DNA of 64,000 bases from Polytrichum commune (Eukaryota; Streptophyta; Polytrichopsida; Polytrichales; Polytrichaceae). Where the stretch lies: contig OX485803.1 of NCBI GenBank assembly GCA_950295325.1, positions 66,543,554 through 66,607,553 of the forward strand. The letters run 5' to 3'. The stretch's first letter is position 1. Every line of letters begins with the position of its first letter. Below are positions 1-11,784 of the stretch, piece after piece. The notes beneath the pieces were generated by a model, which did no database searches, was not told where the DNA came from, and saw only the letters and a list, made by a program, of their open reading frames with translations. The position numbers and the translations under genes are program-made.

Positions 1-304
1 GTCGGCAACCCATAGCCTCACTGAGGTGAAGAGCACTGATGAGAAAACATTGGCCAAGGCCAAGGTTTCAAGAGGAATATCCTTAAGGGCATGTGTGGCC
101 AAGGCCGCAGGGTGGACCCTTGAGAAGGCCAATGCTCTACCTATTCAAGAGGCTAACATCAATAAAACATCATGATTCTAAGTAAGTTGGGAGTTCATTG
201 AGATGGGAGTTACATTCCATGTTACCACGAGTTTGGGTATGACACATGTGATTCTCAAAACCACCACCCGGACTAGGACGCTTAAGGGTGGTGGGTTTGG
301 CCTC

Positions 305-565
305 ACAGGGAGCCCATGAGCATTTCAAGAGTTGCCTTTAGTTTGTAAAATCCAAGAACCTAGGTGCAAACCCCAACAAGAATGAACAAGGTAGTCATTG
401 AGGAGTATTATCATATGACAACATTGGATGAAAACACAAACTGAATGAAACTATCAAATCTATTTTCAAAATTTTCTCTAAGCCTTAGGGTCCTTTTTGT
501 ACATCTACCTTTACTTTGGAATCTTTAATAGCCTTTAAATGTACACACTAGAGAAGACAAATTAC
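305..565 (-). repeat. Fragment of the GGGTGGACTCTTCA-ended repeat family (family C)
   Basis: This stretch matches, in reverse orientation, the middle of the longer copies at 9043-9757, 12911-13595 and 44007-45000. Shared words include the 'AACAAGG/TAGTCATTGAGGA' block and the 'GTACATCTACCTTTACTT' block. Neither terminus is present, so it is a truncated relic. No coding capacity is visible. Confidence 0.65.
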
Positions 566-2619
566 TCATATTTGAAATTGTAATCCACACATGCCCCCTT
601 ACAATCCCAAAAATGTATACCCACTCAAGCATGTTGGGTAATGACGCAGCGTGAAAAGCTAATTAACACCCTCCAAGCACTAAACCCCCCCTCCCAAAAA
701 AATTTCAAAAATTAATACTTTTCACACACACCATCCTCTTTTGGCACTCCCAAATCCTTACAAAACCTCTCCATACTACAACCATCAGGCATCCCAAACC
801 CTACATACAAAAGGAATACACCCGCCGATTCACGACCGCAATACTACCTCAATATCCATATGTATCAAAATAGCTCAACAACCCGCTAGTCCACACCCCC
901 ACTTCAACTACCTTTGGTGAACACCCTAATGCACACTTACACAAATCACAAAAACCCTCAAATTATCATATGGCCAATACATAGGCAACCAAAGAAAACA
1001 CACCATGTGGCCCGCCCAATTATCCTCACTCCCTGCAACCTCTGCCCACTATAGGGAACTAACACATGCCTCCACCTTCTCTCCATGTGCATGAACATTG
1101 CCCTCAATAACATCGGAACAACTAGACACAACCAAACGACATGGCAAATACACAAACTACTCCTCTCCCATTCCTCATCAAGAGATACAATTCTAATGAA
1201 TGCAAGGAACCCGCCTCCCCTCCCCCCAAATGAACACATTCCATACATGGCTATACCCATGCCAATGCCCTGCTAGACTCAAACTTGACATCCTTATCAT
1301 CACCATCACCTTCATAAAGAAGACAACACACTATACCACCCACAACTCAAGCCTACAATTGATTCAAGTTATGTTCTACCAAGATCAAAACCCACTACTG
1401 CCACCCAATAGATACTACGGACTTCTAGTATACACACTAGAAGATTTTGGATGGTATGTAACACTCTATCCTCACAACATGCATCCGAGGAGGCATCCAA
1501 GCACATGAACAACATCACCAACCTTTTTGAACAATGCTACAACCCTTTAATGCCCATACATGCATGCATGCAATAAATACATGACACGGCTGCTTCATCA
1601 GCTCATAGTTTCTGTATATACGTGTGTTGAAGTTTTGTTGTTATGTGTGTGTGGGGGGGGGGGTATTTATATAATATTTTATTTCTCTAATACCATATTT
1701 TTATTTTCTACTTTTGCTTTGCCCCATTAGCTTGCACCCTTTGGTAGTTTGTACTTGATTCTTTCCATTAAAACTTATCCTTTGTGTTGTTAAAATTCAC
1801 CATATGTGTCATATTTTAAGGCACCCTATATCAACATGCTCATTAGTATTATAAGGCAACCCATTAACATAAGGCATAGGCTATCTTTTGTTACAGTAAC
1901 TAAGGCTTTTGATTAAGGGTGGAAAACAATAATGACATGGGATTAGGACACCAAACAATGATCATAGGAATATAATATGATGAACAAGAATACAACTACA
2001 AAACACTACTAAAAAATACAATGCAGTGACTTGCCCATGTACAACCCTAAAAATGAATCTTACAACATACAGTCCAAACCCACTTAAATAGCATAGATAA
2101 TGGGATAGACAAACCCCTAGAAGTCGCCCTTGAGTATTGAAGTTAACAAATGTTGTAATGAGCCAAGACAACATACCCTCATAAAACATGCCCTTGAGAT
2201 ACACAACACAAACAAACAAAACTCATAATCCCCTCCCCCACCAAGCACCCCACCACCCTTGTCATTTGTTATTGATCGGGACCACCTCTGATAGGAGGCA
2301 ATAGCACTTGTCCCATAACCTTGCTTAGTAGACCCGTTCAGGGTTCACATATGAGCTCATGGCTATGCTAAAGGTGAAGCTTCCCTCACTTACGCCAACA
2401 CTAGAGAATAATAGTATTTCTCCCTTATAAAGTAGAGGGTGCTAAAACCAACACCCCATCCAAAACCAAACTTATAAGCGCCTCTTAATTGCCAACACTT
2501 TACTACCTTGAATTGTTCCCCATGCTGTAGGAATGCCCGGGCCCACAAAGTGATGGCTTTAGGTCCCATTAGTGGTGTCACCTCATACCGGCCTAAGTTC
2601 ATTATCTCCATGTAGAGTA
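566..2619. other. Intergenic, no gene recognised
   Basis: No recognisable protein or RNA gene. Short open frames are present on both strands, but none shows protein-like composition or a known motif. A GT-rich stretch running into a run of about 12 G lies near 1641-1662. Bases 1-304 are likewise unassigned. Confidence 0.5.
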
Positions 2620-3191
2620 CGTATCGGGAGATGTTAAATACCCCCCACTAACTTTCAAAGGGTGTCACATCTAAATTCAGATTCAATCACACTTAATTAG
2701 CTTAAATGCATATGAATACTTTGCAAAAGTAGAAGGTATTAAGTAAACTGTAATATTTAACATACTTAAAATAAAACAACAATTTAGTCCCATTTTAGAT
2801 GACAAAGACCCTTTCAATGGTAAGTCACAAAAATTGTATCCTCACTGCTAATGAGGGTTTTGTAATATTTTTGACTTCCAAATTAATTACATCCTTATTG
2901 ATGGTTTCACTTTGAAAATGTAATCCTAGTTAATTGTTTTTTTACTCAATGGAAGTAAATATATTTATATTGGATTTTGGACCTTGAAGGTGAAGTGCGC
3001 TCAATATGGGATTTGTGGATAAGTGGCCTTCAAGAATGCAAGGGCAATGGTTTTTCGAAGTCGGGCGGGCGGGTAGAAGTTTTCGGTTGGGTCCAAAAAA
3101 TCTAAATTTCTTTCTGGGGAGCTGCCCCATCCCGGATTTGACACCCCTTGAAAGTTCAGGGGGGGGGGGGGGGTTTAACGTCCCCCGTAGG
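2620..3191. mobile_element. TIR element with C-rich/G-run ends (family D)
   Basis: The left end (about 2620-2670) reads CGGGAGATGTTAAATACCCC and goes on to ACTTTCAAAGGGTGTCA. The reverse complement of the right end (about 3139-3191) reads GGGGGACGTTAAACCCCC and then ACTTTCAAGGGGTGTCA. The inverted ends are about 45-50 bp long and surround some 470 bp with no credible reading frame, as expected of a miniature non-autonomous DNA transposon. A related right end is at 63335-63390. The target duplication is not clear. Confidence 0.6.
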
Positions 3192-3540
3192 TAATAGACT
3201 CCACTCTATCTCGAGTTCGTTCAAGGTGGGTTTAAGATAACTTGTCACTGTCTATTTTAACCAGCCTATTCACAGAGAGGAATGGCTACCTGACATAAAG
3301 GGGTCAACTTTGTACTCTCCACCTCTAAGTTTTCGCACTTGTTGGGATCGCTTAACATTGTTGGGTATGTTTATTGTAGGGTGGGGCTTGTTAGTCGGAT
3401 GTTGCCGGTTTCGGGCTCGGCACATGTTGGTTTAGAGGTCAGGCTGATCCACTTCTCATCATTCCCAAGCTTTTGGATAAGGCCCATGCGCCTGATGTGG
3501 TAAGGCTTGCTGCATTTTTGACCCTCTCCATCCTCCCACG

Positions 3541-3616
3541 TTGCTCCACAGATTACGCTCCAGATTACTCCACACATAGCTCCACAGATTGCCCACAGAT
3601 TGCTCCAGCAGATTAG
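3541..3616. repeat. Short degenerate tandem repeat, unit about GCTCCACAGATT
   Basis: About six imperfect copies of a 10-13 bp unit (GCTCCACAGATT and variants) follow one another. The unit occurs again once near 3846-3858, beyond the adjacent CGGGGAGA element. No function is visible. Confidence 0.6.
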
Positions 3617-3620
3617 TGTC

Positions 3621-3834
3621 CGGGGAGGTTTTTGGGCATAATCGGTCCAAAATCCAAGTGTTTCCAAGTCCAACTGGTTACAGTTATGAGATCTTTCGCT
3701 TCTCCTTTATTAATTGGGCGTCTATTCCGTAGATTTCTCTCAAGTGATCGGTAGTTCTCCTGAAGTCTTGAACTTCAACCAATTATTTCTTCAACTCAAC
3801 CGGTTCATCTGTACCTAGCGGTCGGTTCTCCCCG
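3621..3834 (+). mobile_element. CGGGGAGA-ended miniature element (family G), copy 1
   Basis: It starts CGGGGAGGTTTTTGGGCATA and ends CGGTCGGTTCTCCCCG. The inside shares the family blocks AAGTGTTTCCAAGTCCAACT, CTTGAACTTCAACCA and CAACCGGTTCATCTGTA. At about 190-215 bp with short inverted ends and no coding, it is a MITE-like element. Confidence 0.75.
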
Positions 3835-4100
3835 TTCATTGCGGCAGATTGCTCCACAAGGTTAGACTTGCCACATTCATGCTTCCTCAACGTTGAGTGC
3901 TTGTTTCAGTTAGTGCAGTTGGTAGAGCGTTATGGGCAACCCACACCTGCTGGTGGGAGGGCCAGTCGCAGGTCCCCACCACCAAGGAGCCACTTTTATA
4001 CCGAAATTCGGCAGCGGCAGCGACTGGGCGCAAGGTTCGCACCGCTCACCCGTTCGTAGGCGATTTAGTAACTTTTCGGAAAAAACAATTCGTACTATTA

Positions 4101-4219
4101 GCACCAATTTACCGTGAAGTCACGAACTTCAACCGGGTTAGGCCTCAAACTCACCGGCTCATCTTGGTAACATTGGGCACCGAATTACTGTGAAGTTGCG
4201 AACTTCAACCGGGTTAGGC
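4101..4219 (+). repeat. Tandem duplication, 76-bp period
   Basis: The segment from 4101 (GCACCAATTTACCGTGAAG) recurs from 4177 (GCACCGAATTACTGTGAAG). Each copy carries CGAACTTCAACCGGGTTAGG. The second copy is incomplete. The motif resembles the interior of family G elements. Confidence 0.6.
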
Positions 4220-4494
4220 ATAAATGCGCCACCACCTTCCCTACTAGCCACTAGCCACTCGCCTTCTCCTTTTATCATTGTTGATTTTATTTTCATATCC
4301 TTACTAACACTAAATTTGTGCATGTGATTTCCACATATTACCATAGTTGAAATTTAGTGTTTGAGTTCATAGTTAATTTTACTTACTTTCATAGGGTTAG
4401 TGATATTTAGTGTATCTAACACTAAATATCATATTTAGTGTAGTTAACTAATAGTTGAATTAGTTGATTAGTTTTCCAAGGTCTGAACTATGAT

Positions 4495-4684
4495 CGGGGA
4501 GAACCGGCAGTTACTTACAAATGAACCGGTTGAAGTCAAGATTGCAGGAAAATTACCAATCATTTTAGAGAAATTTATAGAATATACCCCGATTTACCCC
4601 AGGAAAACCGGAGGATGTCAACGTGTAACCGATTGGACTTGCAAACAATAGGGTCTCAATTGATTATGCTCAAAAATCTCCCCG
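4495..4684 (-). mobile_element. Family G miniature element, copy 2
   Basis: Reverse orientation. It begins CGGGGAGAACCGG and ends CAAAAATCTCCCCG. Both sides extend the inverted repeat as TGAT/ATCA, exactly as in the copy at 15082-15296. Non-coding. Confidence 0.8.
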
Positions 4685-4889
4685 ATCACTGGGACCGAAG
4701 GATTTCACGTTTTGCTCAAGTTTTACTAGTCAGAATGGGTAATGAAATTTTCACAAAGATTCCTGGGACAAAAAAACTTACATACTTGCTGGTGGGAGGG
4801 CCGTGAGAGAGCGTAGACGCCCACACCTGGTGGCAGTGAACGGGCGAACTCCATTCACTGCTGCCCACCAGCAGCAGGTGTGGGCAGGG

Positions 4890-5444
4890 TATTAGTCAAG
4901 ATTCTTTCCCTGCTCATGAGTTGTTGTAGATCTCAGCGTGGCACTTTGGTTTGAATCTACTGTGCATTCAAGAGGATTGTACGTAGTAGCATTGTGAACC
5001 TCAATCATGTCTGTTTGCTCACAGTGTTGTCATATTGATTCATTTGCAGTTCGGAGAGTCTCAAAATACATAAAAAAATGTGGATATTTGCGTTGGAAGA
5101 CATCAGCTCTGTCCATTGACCTCAGATCACAGTCACCCAAAGTTTAAATCTGAACTTGAGTCTTTTACAAATCTGCAGCTCAAGTAGTGTTGAGACATCA
5201 CTATTTATCATCACTTCTTAATATACACATTTGTTATTTTTCATCAGATCTTGAATCATCACTTAACCTTGTAACTCCTATTTAATCATAGTTCACATAT
5301 TCTAATCTCATGTCATGTGCCTCACATTCCTCATGTTGCATTTCAAATTTATGTTGCATTTCTAACCGCAACAGGATTTAAGGGTACATACAAAATATGG
5401 ATATTTAATCATATTAGGATCATTTACAATGTATCTCATTTTTT
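4890..5444. other. Intergenic, no gene recognised
   Basis: AT-rich sequence without a credible reading frame, RNA gene or clear repeat structure. Confidence 0.45.
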
Positions 5445-6070
5445 GGTCAACAAAGGCATTGTAGAATACTACACCGTTTGTGGTAGTTAGTGCCACTTAT
5501 TATCTGGAGTTATGCAATGCCATAACTTTTTGCTAAGAACGTAAAATTTTAACAAGTTTGCCATATGCATATACGTAACATGTGGGATCCAAGCCCTTAA
5601 TCACTTGTTGCATCCCTAACCTATATGGATAGACTAACATCTACTTGCCATTTTTTTATTGCAAATCTAACCTAAATAGATATAACAAGTATCCTATTAA
5701 TGTGCTCGTATAGTTGGGTCTCCACTACCCTTACCCTGTGTGGTTATGGGAAGTACATATAATTACTTTCAAGTTCTTGTATGATATATAGACCCAAATT
5801 CTCTACAATGTAAAAAATAAAGTCTCAAGTGGTAGAAGAAAGTGATATCATTTTACTACACTAAATATTGTGTTTGGTATCATAGACTATAACCACTTAC
5901 TATATATATATCAACAAAGCCATTATATAACACTACACCATTTATGGTAGTTAGTGTCACTTATTATCCGAAGTTATGCAATGCGATAATTTTTTAAAAC
6001 AAGTTTGGCATATGCATGTGAGATACAAGTCCTTAATTGCTTATTGCATTACTAAACTATACATAAGTAA
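5445..6070 (+). repeat. Direct duplication of a CACTAAAT-family B fragment
   Basis: Two copies of a roughly 150-190 bp segment lie about 470 bp apart, near 5454-5640 and 5925-6060. Both contain ACTACACC(G/A)TTTGTGGTAG-like sequence, a block similar to GTTATGCAATGC(C/G)ATAA, then CATATGCAT and a 'CCCTTAATCACTTGTTGCAT'-like end. The motifs match the ends of the family B elements at 27435-27657 and 41004-41225. A further end, CTACACTAAATATTGTGTTT, lies near 5858-5880. Confidence 0.55.
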
Positions 6071-6156
6071 GAATTGTGCCCTTAATTGCATGCTATATGG
6101 TTGGTTAGGATTTGCATGACTAGTGGATCTACCAATGAACTCATACCTTCAACTAT

Positions 6157-8920
6157 ATGCACCTCAAGTTATTAAGTTCACGATTCATGATTAAGGCTAT
6201 GATATCCGAGCATAGAATTTTCAATAATGTTGCGAGGTTACAGAGTGCAACAATGAGGGGGGCTAGGTCACACGTAGAGGACTATGTAATAAATTTGGAT
6301 GATCAAAGTGAGCAATTCTTCGAGCCCACTCAAAATGCCTAGGTGACAATCAAACCATTTATTGACTTGGAAGAAGACTCTGATTTTGATCCCCAAAACA
6401 GAGATCATTTTACCGACTTTGCACAACTTCCTAAGCCAACTACCAGTTTGAACGCATTAAGAATCGGGACTATCAATGACATGTGTAGGATTGGGGAAGA
6501 TGCCATGGTGTCTCCCAAGATGTTGGTTGCTAGAAGAAGGCATCTTGATGGTCTAAGGGTCAGGGTGGTGGGAAGTTCTAGTGGGACTCAATCTCATAAT
6601 AATGATAACCTATCCTTTGAGCCTAATGTAGCCAGGGCTAGAGCGAATCACATTAGTGCACTAGGGGGCCAATTTAATGACTTCACCTTGCGTCACAACA
6701 CACGTTCCCAAAACATGCGTCATTGTGCGGAGGACATTCGAGAAGGTGTTGAGGTGGGCAATGTGGATGGTATGTGTTTTCAATGCCCAGTTAAAAATGG
6801 CCACTGGACAAATGAGCAACTAGAGGCAACCTTCTCGCAGTTGATGATGGGCTCCTATACAAATAGTGGCACAAATTTATGGAATACCCACCTTGTCTTT
6901 GCGGGACCATGTTACAAGGAAAATATATGTAGGAGACGTGGCAAGTAGGAGGTGGTTTCATTTGAGGAGGAGATTGAACTTGTAAATTGGATTCTCAAAA
7001 TGCAAAGACTAGGCCATCCAATTAAATTGAGTCAATGTCGTTTGAAGGTGACTGAGATCATCTAAGACCGTGACACCCCCTTCACGCAAGGCATTCTTAA
7101 ATCAAGATGGGTAAAGTGGTTCAAAACTAGGAACCCTGACTTGATACTTAGAGTGGCACATGGTTTGATGCAAGGCAGGGCGAAAGGTTTATGCCTTGAG
7201 AATATAGTATATTTTATATGACAAATTACAAGATATGTATTCTAGGCACAAATATCCATACACTCACATTTGGAACTATGATGAGTCCGGGGCCCAAATA
7301 GGGTAAATGGCGGTGGCCGTGTTTTGGCTAGGAGGGGGATAGAAAGTGTGCATACTCTCACGCCCGATGAGAGAGAATAATTGTATGTTTTGTCTTACAT
7401 CAATGCATTGGGTTCTAGTATTCCCAACTTTATATAATTAAGAGTAGGTCAATTAGACATAATTTCATAACTAGGTGTGAGAAAGGTGTTTGTATAGCCA
7501 CAAAAAAAAAAAAACTTGGATGACATGAACATTACTCAAAGAGTGGATTAATCACTTCTTGCTTCATATCGGTAACGTGTATGGCATTTCTAATGAGAAC
7601 CAACATTTACTCATAATGGATGGGCACAAATCCCATGTCACCCTAGATGTTGTACACACTGCCCAAAAAAATAGGTCTAGATGTCTTAACCATTCCTAGT
7701 TCCACATCCCATGCACACAACCCTTGGATGTGAGTATTTTCAAACTTGTTTAAGATTTCCTTAAAAAAATATTGGGATTTTCATACCCTTACGAATAGGG
7801 AAGGGTGTTGGGAAGGAGGACCTTGCCCAATAAGTGTTGTTAGCCTTAAAAAAAACCAACGAACATTAGGAAAGAGTTTTCAACCACATGTATTTGGTCT
7901 TTCAATCATTCAACCATGGACGATAAAATGAGGCCAAGTGAAACGTTTGTTAATGTTGCAGTTGAGGTTAATGAGGTCAATGAGATCAATGAGGAAGGGG
8001 GGGGGGCTGAAGAGGTGGTCGAGGAGGTGCTTGGAGGAAGAATAACACAAACTCAAGAAGGTGGAACTCAATAAATGTGGCGTAGAAAGATGATGATGGG
8101 ACACAATATAAGGTGTGGAAATGGGGGGCGGGGGAGGGGGGAGGAAGATATCAGTGAGGAGTTTAGTATCTCATAAGAGTTGGACAGGGTTGATCCAAAC
8201 CTCGGGGAGTGCACTTAAAGTTAAGACTAGGAATCACGTGAGTGCGTACTTTTGACCCCCCTATGTATGTACTAAAAAATCATCTAAAAATTGTAAAAAA
8301 AAATGAAGTTGTTAAACACAATCTAAAGTTCTTGTTGTATAAATTTCAAAAAATAATCAATTGTAAATATTTTTAAATTGATTCTTGAAGCAAAAAACAA
8401 CGCGTTTTAGTTCAAACTTCTATCATTTGTTTTAATAAAATTTAAAAACTTTTCATCCTGAAATTTATACCAAGTGATAGATATATACGTAATGATTTGG
8501 AACTTAAAAAGTTTTAATTTAAAAACTATTTTAAGGCCAAGTATTGTAGGGGGTATGCCATTAAAACGCACTCACGTGTATTCCTAATCTTAACTTTAAG
8601 TGCACTCCCTGGGATCCAAACGTAACATTAACGTTGACATCAATTATGGCCCTTCCACAAATGGTGTCCATCCCTCGAGGGAGTTGTGACACCCCAATTA
8701 TTGACTATTCTAAGTCTATAATGATGACTAGTGATGAGTATATAGCCGCTCTAGAAGACAAACAAGAGAGACGGGAGGAAGTAGCTTGAGCAAAAGATAA
8801 GAGCAAGGCCAATCTCAAGATTACCAAAATTGAAAGGCAAAAAAAGAAAAGAAAGGCAAAGGCAAAGGACAAGAACTTGAAGGTTGAGGAACATGTGCAA
8901 GAACATGGAGTAATGCGGCC
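6157..8920 (+). pseudogene. Broken pogo/Tigger-like DDE (CENP-B type) transposase
   Basis: One reading frame runs from 6157 to about 7230 through several stops (6340-6342, 6946-6948 and a TAA near 7063). It encodes an acidic N-terminal region, then a CENP-B-type helix-turn-helix (EEEIELVNWILKM, TPFTQGILKSRWVKWF, NPDLILRVAHGL). Further on, in shifted frames, come HIWNYDESGAQIG, a 'GGGRVLARRGIESVHTLTPDE' region in part, HLLIMDGHKSHVTLDVVH and QPLDVSIFKL, which are the DDE catalytic landmarks of this superfamily. The tail (about 8690-8900) has the charged SDEYIAALEDKQERREE run typical of the family. The frame is interrupted at 8201-8612 by another element and resumes after it. The call is by family motifs. 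The gene is dead. Confidence 0.8.
8201..8612. mobile_element. 412-bp miniature element with long inverted ends and 9-bp target duplication (Mutator-like)
   Basis: GATCCAAAC stands immediately before (8192-8200) and after (8613-8621) the element. The left end has GGGGAGTGCACTTAAAGTTA and the right end is its near-perfect inverse, with about 45 bp paired. There is no coding. A 9-bp duplication plus long TIRs is the Mutator-superfamily signature, so the superfamily is inferred. It sits inside the pogo/Tigger remnant, whose reading frame continues after removing the element and one duplication copy. Confidence 0.85.
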
Positions 8921-9042
8921 CATTAAACGATCCATTGAAGTAGGGATGAAATTGAACGATTCACTAAGGGTAATGAGTCTATTGGCAGGGGGTATACCAA
9001 GCCCTATGTTGTGGTGTAGTGCATCCATTGTGAAGGTTGAAC

Positions 9043-9757
9043 GCCGGGGGCGGACTCTTCACACCACATACAAACTTACGTAGTGTAAGTAGGGGTAGTA
9101 TTTGAGGCATTAGCGCACATAATATACGTAAAGGAGAGGTATTATTTCTCTCTACTATGCACCATAAAGAGGCTATTGATTTTTTTGAAGTAAAGGTAAA
9201 TGTGCAAAAGGGGGCTCTAAGGTTTAGAGATTTAATTAACATTAGATGTGTTAGTTTCATCCGATTAATATTTTCATACATTGTTGTCATATGATAATAA
9301 CCCTCAATGATACCTTGTCCATTCTTGTTAGGGTTTGCATTTGGGTTCTAGGTCTTTACGAAGTAGAGGCTCTTGGAGCGCTCATAGGCTTCCTTGAGTT
9401 TTCTCTCTCCAAATTAAGGCTAAGTTATTGTTATCTTGTCTTTTGGTTGTTTGATGCAATTTTTGAATTACATGCTATAGATGAAGAAATGTTCAATGAC
9501 TTTCTAATTGGAAAGTAAAGCTGATTTAATATGTCATAAAAAGTCTATTTGGTTCACGATTTATAATTTTGTATATGTAGGAGGCATTAAAGCATTAAAC
9601 TCAAAAGATTAATATAAATACATGAGTTCATTTTCTAGCATGTTGTTAGTATATATACATTTGTTTTTCTTTGTAAACTTCTAGTATACATGGGTTTTAA
9701 TTTCATGGTGGCCCACACACATCATTTAGGTTTCTAATGAAGAGTCCACCCCTTAGG
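9043..9757 (+). mobile_element. Family C element, full-length copy
   Basis: The left end has GGGCGGACTCTTCA and the right end TGAAGAGTCCACCCC. The flanks GGTTGAAC (9035-9042) and GGTTGAAT (9758-9765) are a 7-of-8 target duplication, which suggests an hAT-like origin. The inside is AT-rich with no credible protein. This copy defines the family, which recurs at 12911, 44007 and 59531. Confidence 0.7.
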
Positions 9758-11283
9758 GGTTGAATTTGAAAGTAAGCATGTAGAGGAGGGTTATGACAAA
9801 AATAAGGAATACCTAGTGAAAAACTATGTCCCTTGCAGGAGCCCATCTGGGTGCATTACCCTAAAGCCCCTCATAGGGAGTGGCTAGCTCCGGAGTCACC
9901 ATAATGAATTGTGGAGACGCGCACTAGTCCCAAAACCCATGTGGGCAATGGAACGCCTTACTTTAATGGCACGGGGAGGTCATTGACGAAAATCGTAGAA
10001 ACAATGTGTGATAAAAAAAACAAGGTCTAATATATTCATTGTAGGTAAATTTTGCAAAAAAACGTACATATAATATGGGGGGTTTTAAAATAATGAAACA
10101 TGTTTACATGTAAATTACCATCACATATAATGGCCTCTTTCATCTAGTCACTTTATGTAAAATAATGTGGAAACAATTACTAGGGATAGTGGGTCTAGGG
10201 TAGGGTCTATGCTAGTGGGTAAAAAAAAAGAATTTTTTTGTTGAAAATGCTTGGATGGATGACTTCTCACACTGGCTTGCTTAAACATTACTGAACCACG
10301 ATTCCAATGTGGAGTTAATGGTCTCTACTCACGTGCCGGGAGGGAAAATTTTGGTGCTTTGTTTGAATTGCAATCTTCTTTCCAAAAGAAAAGAGAAGAG
10401 TTCGTTTTTTCTTCAAGCTACCCTGAGACCGTTGGCCACTGCGCAACGCGGGAAAAAAAAATGGCAAAGTTGGAGGGGTCTCAGCAGTCTGGGGTGAGAG
10501 GCTCATTAGGTAGCAAGCGAGTAAGAGTAGGAGAGGGAAGGCGGAAGCCCTGCTTTGGTGAGAGGCGTCGTGTGCTCTTGTCGTGTTAGCAGAAAAGAAC
10601 CTTTAGCAACGGGAGTTGATCCAATAAGTAGAGTGGATTCTTTCGTGTTGAGGGTTATTAGAGTTCATTGCGGCATAAATTAGGATTTTGGATTTTGGAG
10701 TTTAGGGTTTAGGGTTTAGGTATAGGTGCAACGGGGTTGTGAAATCGCCGTATGTTAAGGTGCTTGAACATCATCCTTCGGTTTCAATCTATTGGGTGTG
10801 AGATTGGGTCTAGGGTAGGGTTTGATCAGATAGAGCCTCGAAGTTTAAGCATGACTGACATTGTTTGCCTTTTAGTTTGACTGCTCAAAGTATAAGGTTT
10901 CTCTTATCCTTTGTGGTGTTGGATTGACCTTCACATGCTTACCCACACTAGTTGATAGCAACTTAAAGCAAGCACGAACATAGGCCTTGAGGTATACAAA
11001 TTTGTTGTATTGAAATATCCATTGTTGGAACATGTACAAACAAGAAAATAGATGTGATGCAATTGCAAGATTCAGTGCAAAGAGGAAATTGTTTGATCTT
11101 GTGCAAGTAAATTAATCTTTCTGCTTATAAAAAAAAACATGTTGATGGAGACTCGGCAAGTTTTTGTGGAGCTGCTTAGCAAGCAAGAGCAACAAGTTTC
11201 CAGTAGTCCACCGTCTTCCAAAGTTTTCCCAGTAGGCACATTCCAGGGTCATTCCATTTTACAAGTCCAAACTAGTTAGCCAG
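9758..11283. other. Intergenic, no gene recognised
   Basis: Short open frames around 10309-10589 overlap one another on both strands and have no known motif. A short telomere-like tract lies at 10701-10720. Nothing else is assignable. Confidence 0.45.
10701..10720 (+). repeat. Interstitial telomere-like tract (TTTAGGG)n
   Basis: Nearly three consecutive TTTAGGG units. This is the plant telomere repeat and also the 'telo box' promoter element. It is too short to indicate a chromosome end. Confidence 0.75.
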
Positions 11284-11784
11284 TTGAATGGAAATCCATA
11301 TCTATCCAAGGATAGGCTAACTCGCATGAAGAATTCTATTTATTTCAATAACTCCGATGACTACCTTGCTGCTTCATCATCCACCACGTCTATGATGCTA
11401 TGTTTAGGGTCTAATGTTGATGTCTATCTTAAAGAAATGCGAGATTCTGCATCTATGGTGAGGGTGGCTGGAAAAAAAGTTAGGGTTAGGCCTGCTACTA
11501 TCAATTCAGGACTAACCAATGGCATGTTTTATATAGGAAGGGTGCAAAAAATGAGGATGAAGGTGGGCAACAAATGTAGCATTTGTACGTAGCCAATCGA
11601 CGTGATGAAGAGGGCAGTTCAAAACAGAAACATGGGATCTATCTTGCGAATTGCAATCGTCTACTTGTATTGGTTTCAAAAGCATCTAGGGCACAACAAC
11701 TATAAGTATATGGAGAGTGATTGTGTTTGGATTGATGTGGATGCAATCATCTCTACAGTTTCTTTGTCATATTCAACATACTAG
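11284..11784 (+). pseudogene. Unassigned reading frame with one internal stop
   Basis: A single frame spans about 166 codons with one stop (TAG, 11590-11592). It is serine- and methionine-rich near the start (residues about 15-40) and basic around residues 65-95. No domain is recognised, and no promoter or splice structure stands out. It may be a retro-copied or decayed gene fragment, or simply chance open sequence. The uninterrupted frame across the stop and the mixed residue composition are the only arguments for past coding. Confidence 0.25.

Larger units (their letters stand above)
3934..4889. repeat. Large inverted-repeat pair enclosing family G copy 2
   Basis: The left arm at 3934-3961 contains CCCACACCTGCTGGTGGG. 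The right arm at 4861-4889 contains the inverse with one extra AGC. Together they may be the ends of a roughly 955-bp element. Inside are a 76-bp direct duplication (4101-4176, repeated from 4177) and family G copy 2. A second partial motif copy, TGCTGGTGGGAGGGCC, lies near 4788-4803. No gene is recognised. Confidence 0.5.

Noticed and set aside
958-1508. Three overlapping open frames of 63-102 codons
   Set aside because: Opposite strands, unusual composition (Cys/Trp/Met-rich or Pro/Thr-rich), and no motif.
3905-4045. tRNA-like A box (TTAGTGCAGTTGGTAGAGCG) with a later GGTTCGCACC
   Set aside because: The two boxes lie about 115 bp apart, too far for a tRNA or SINE promoter, and no cloverleaf forms between them.
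5445-6070. Possible CRISPR-like or satellite array
   Set aside because: Only two diverged copies with unequal spacing, better explained as duplicated fragments of a miniature transposon.
10309-10589. Three overlapping frames of 62-76 codons
   Set aside because: Open in two phases and on both strands because of purine-rich sequence. No motif.
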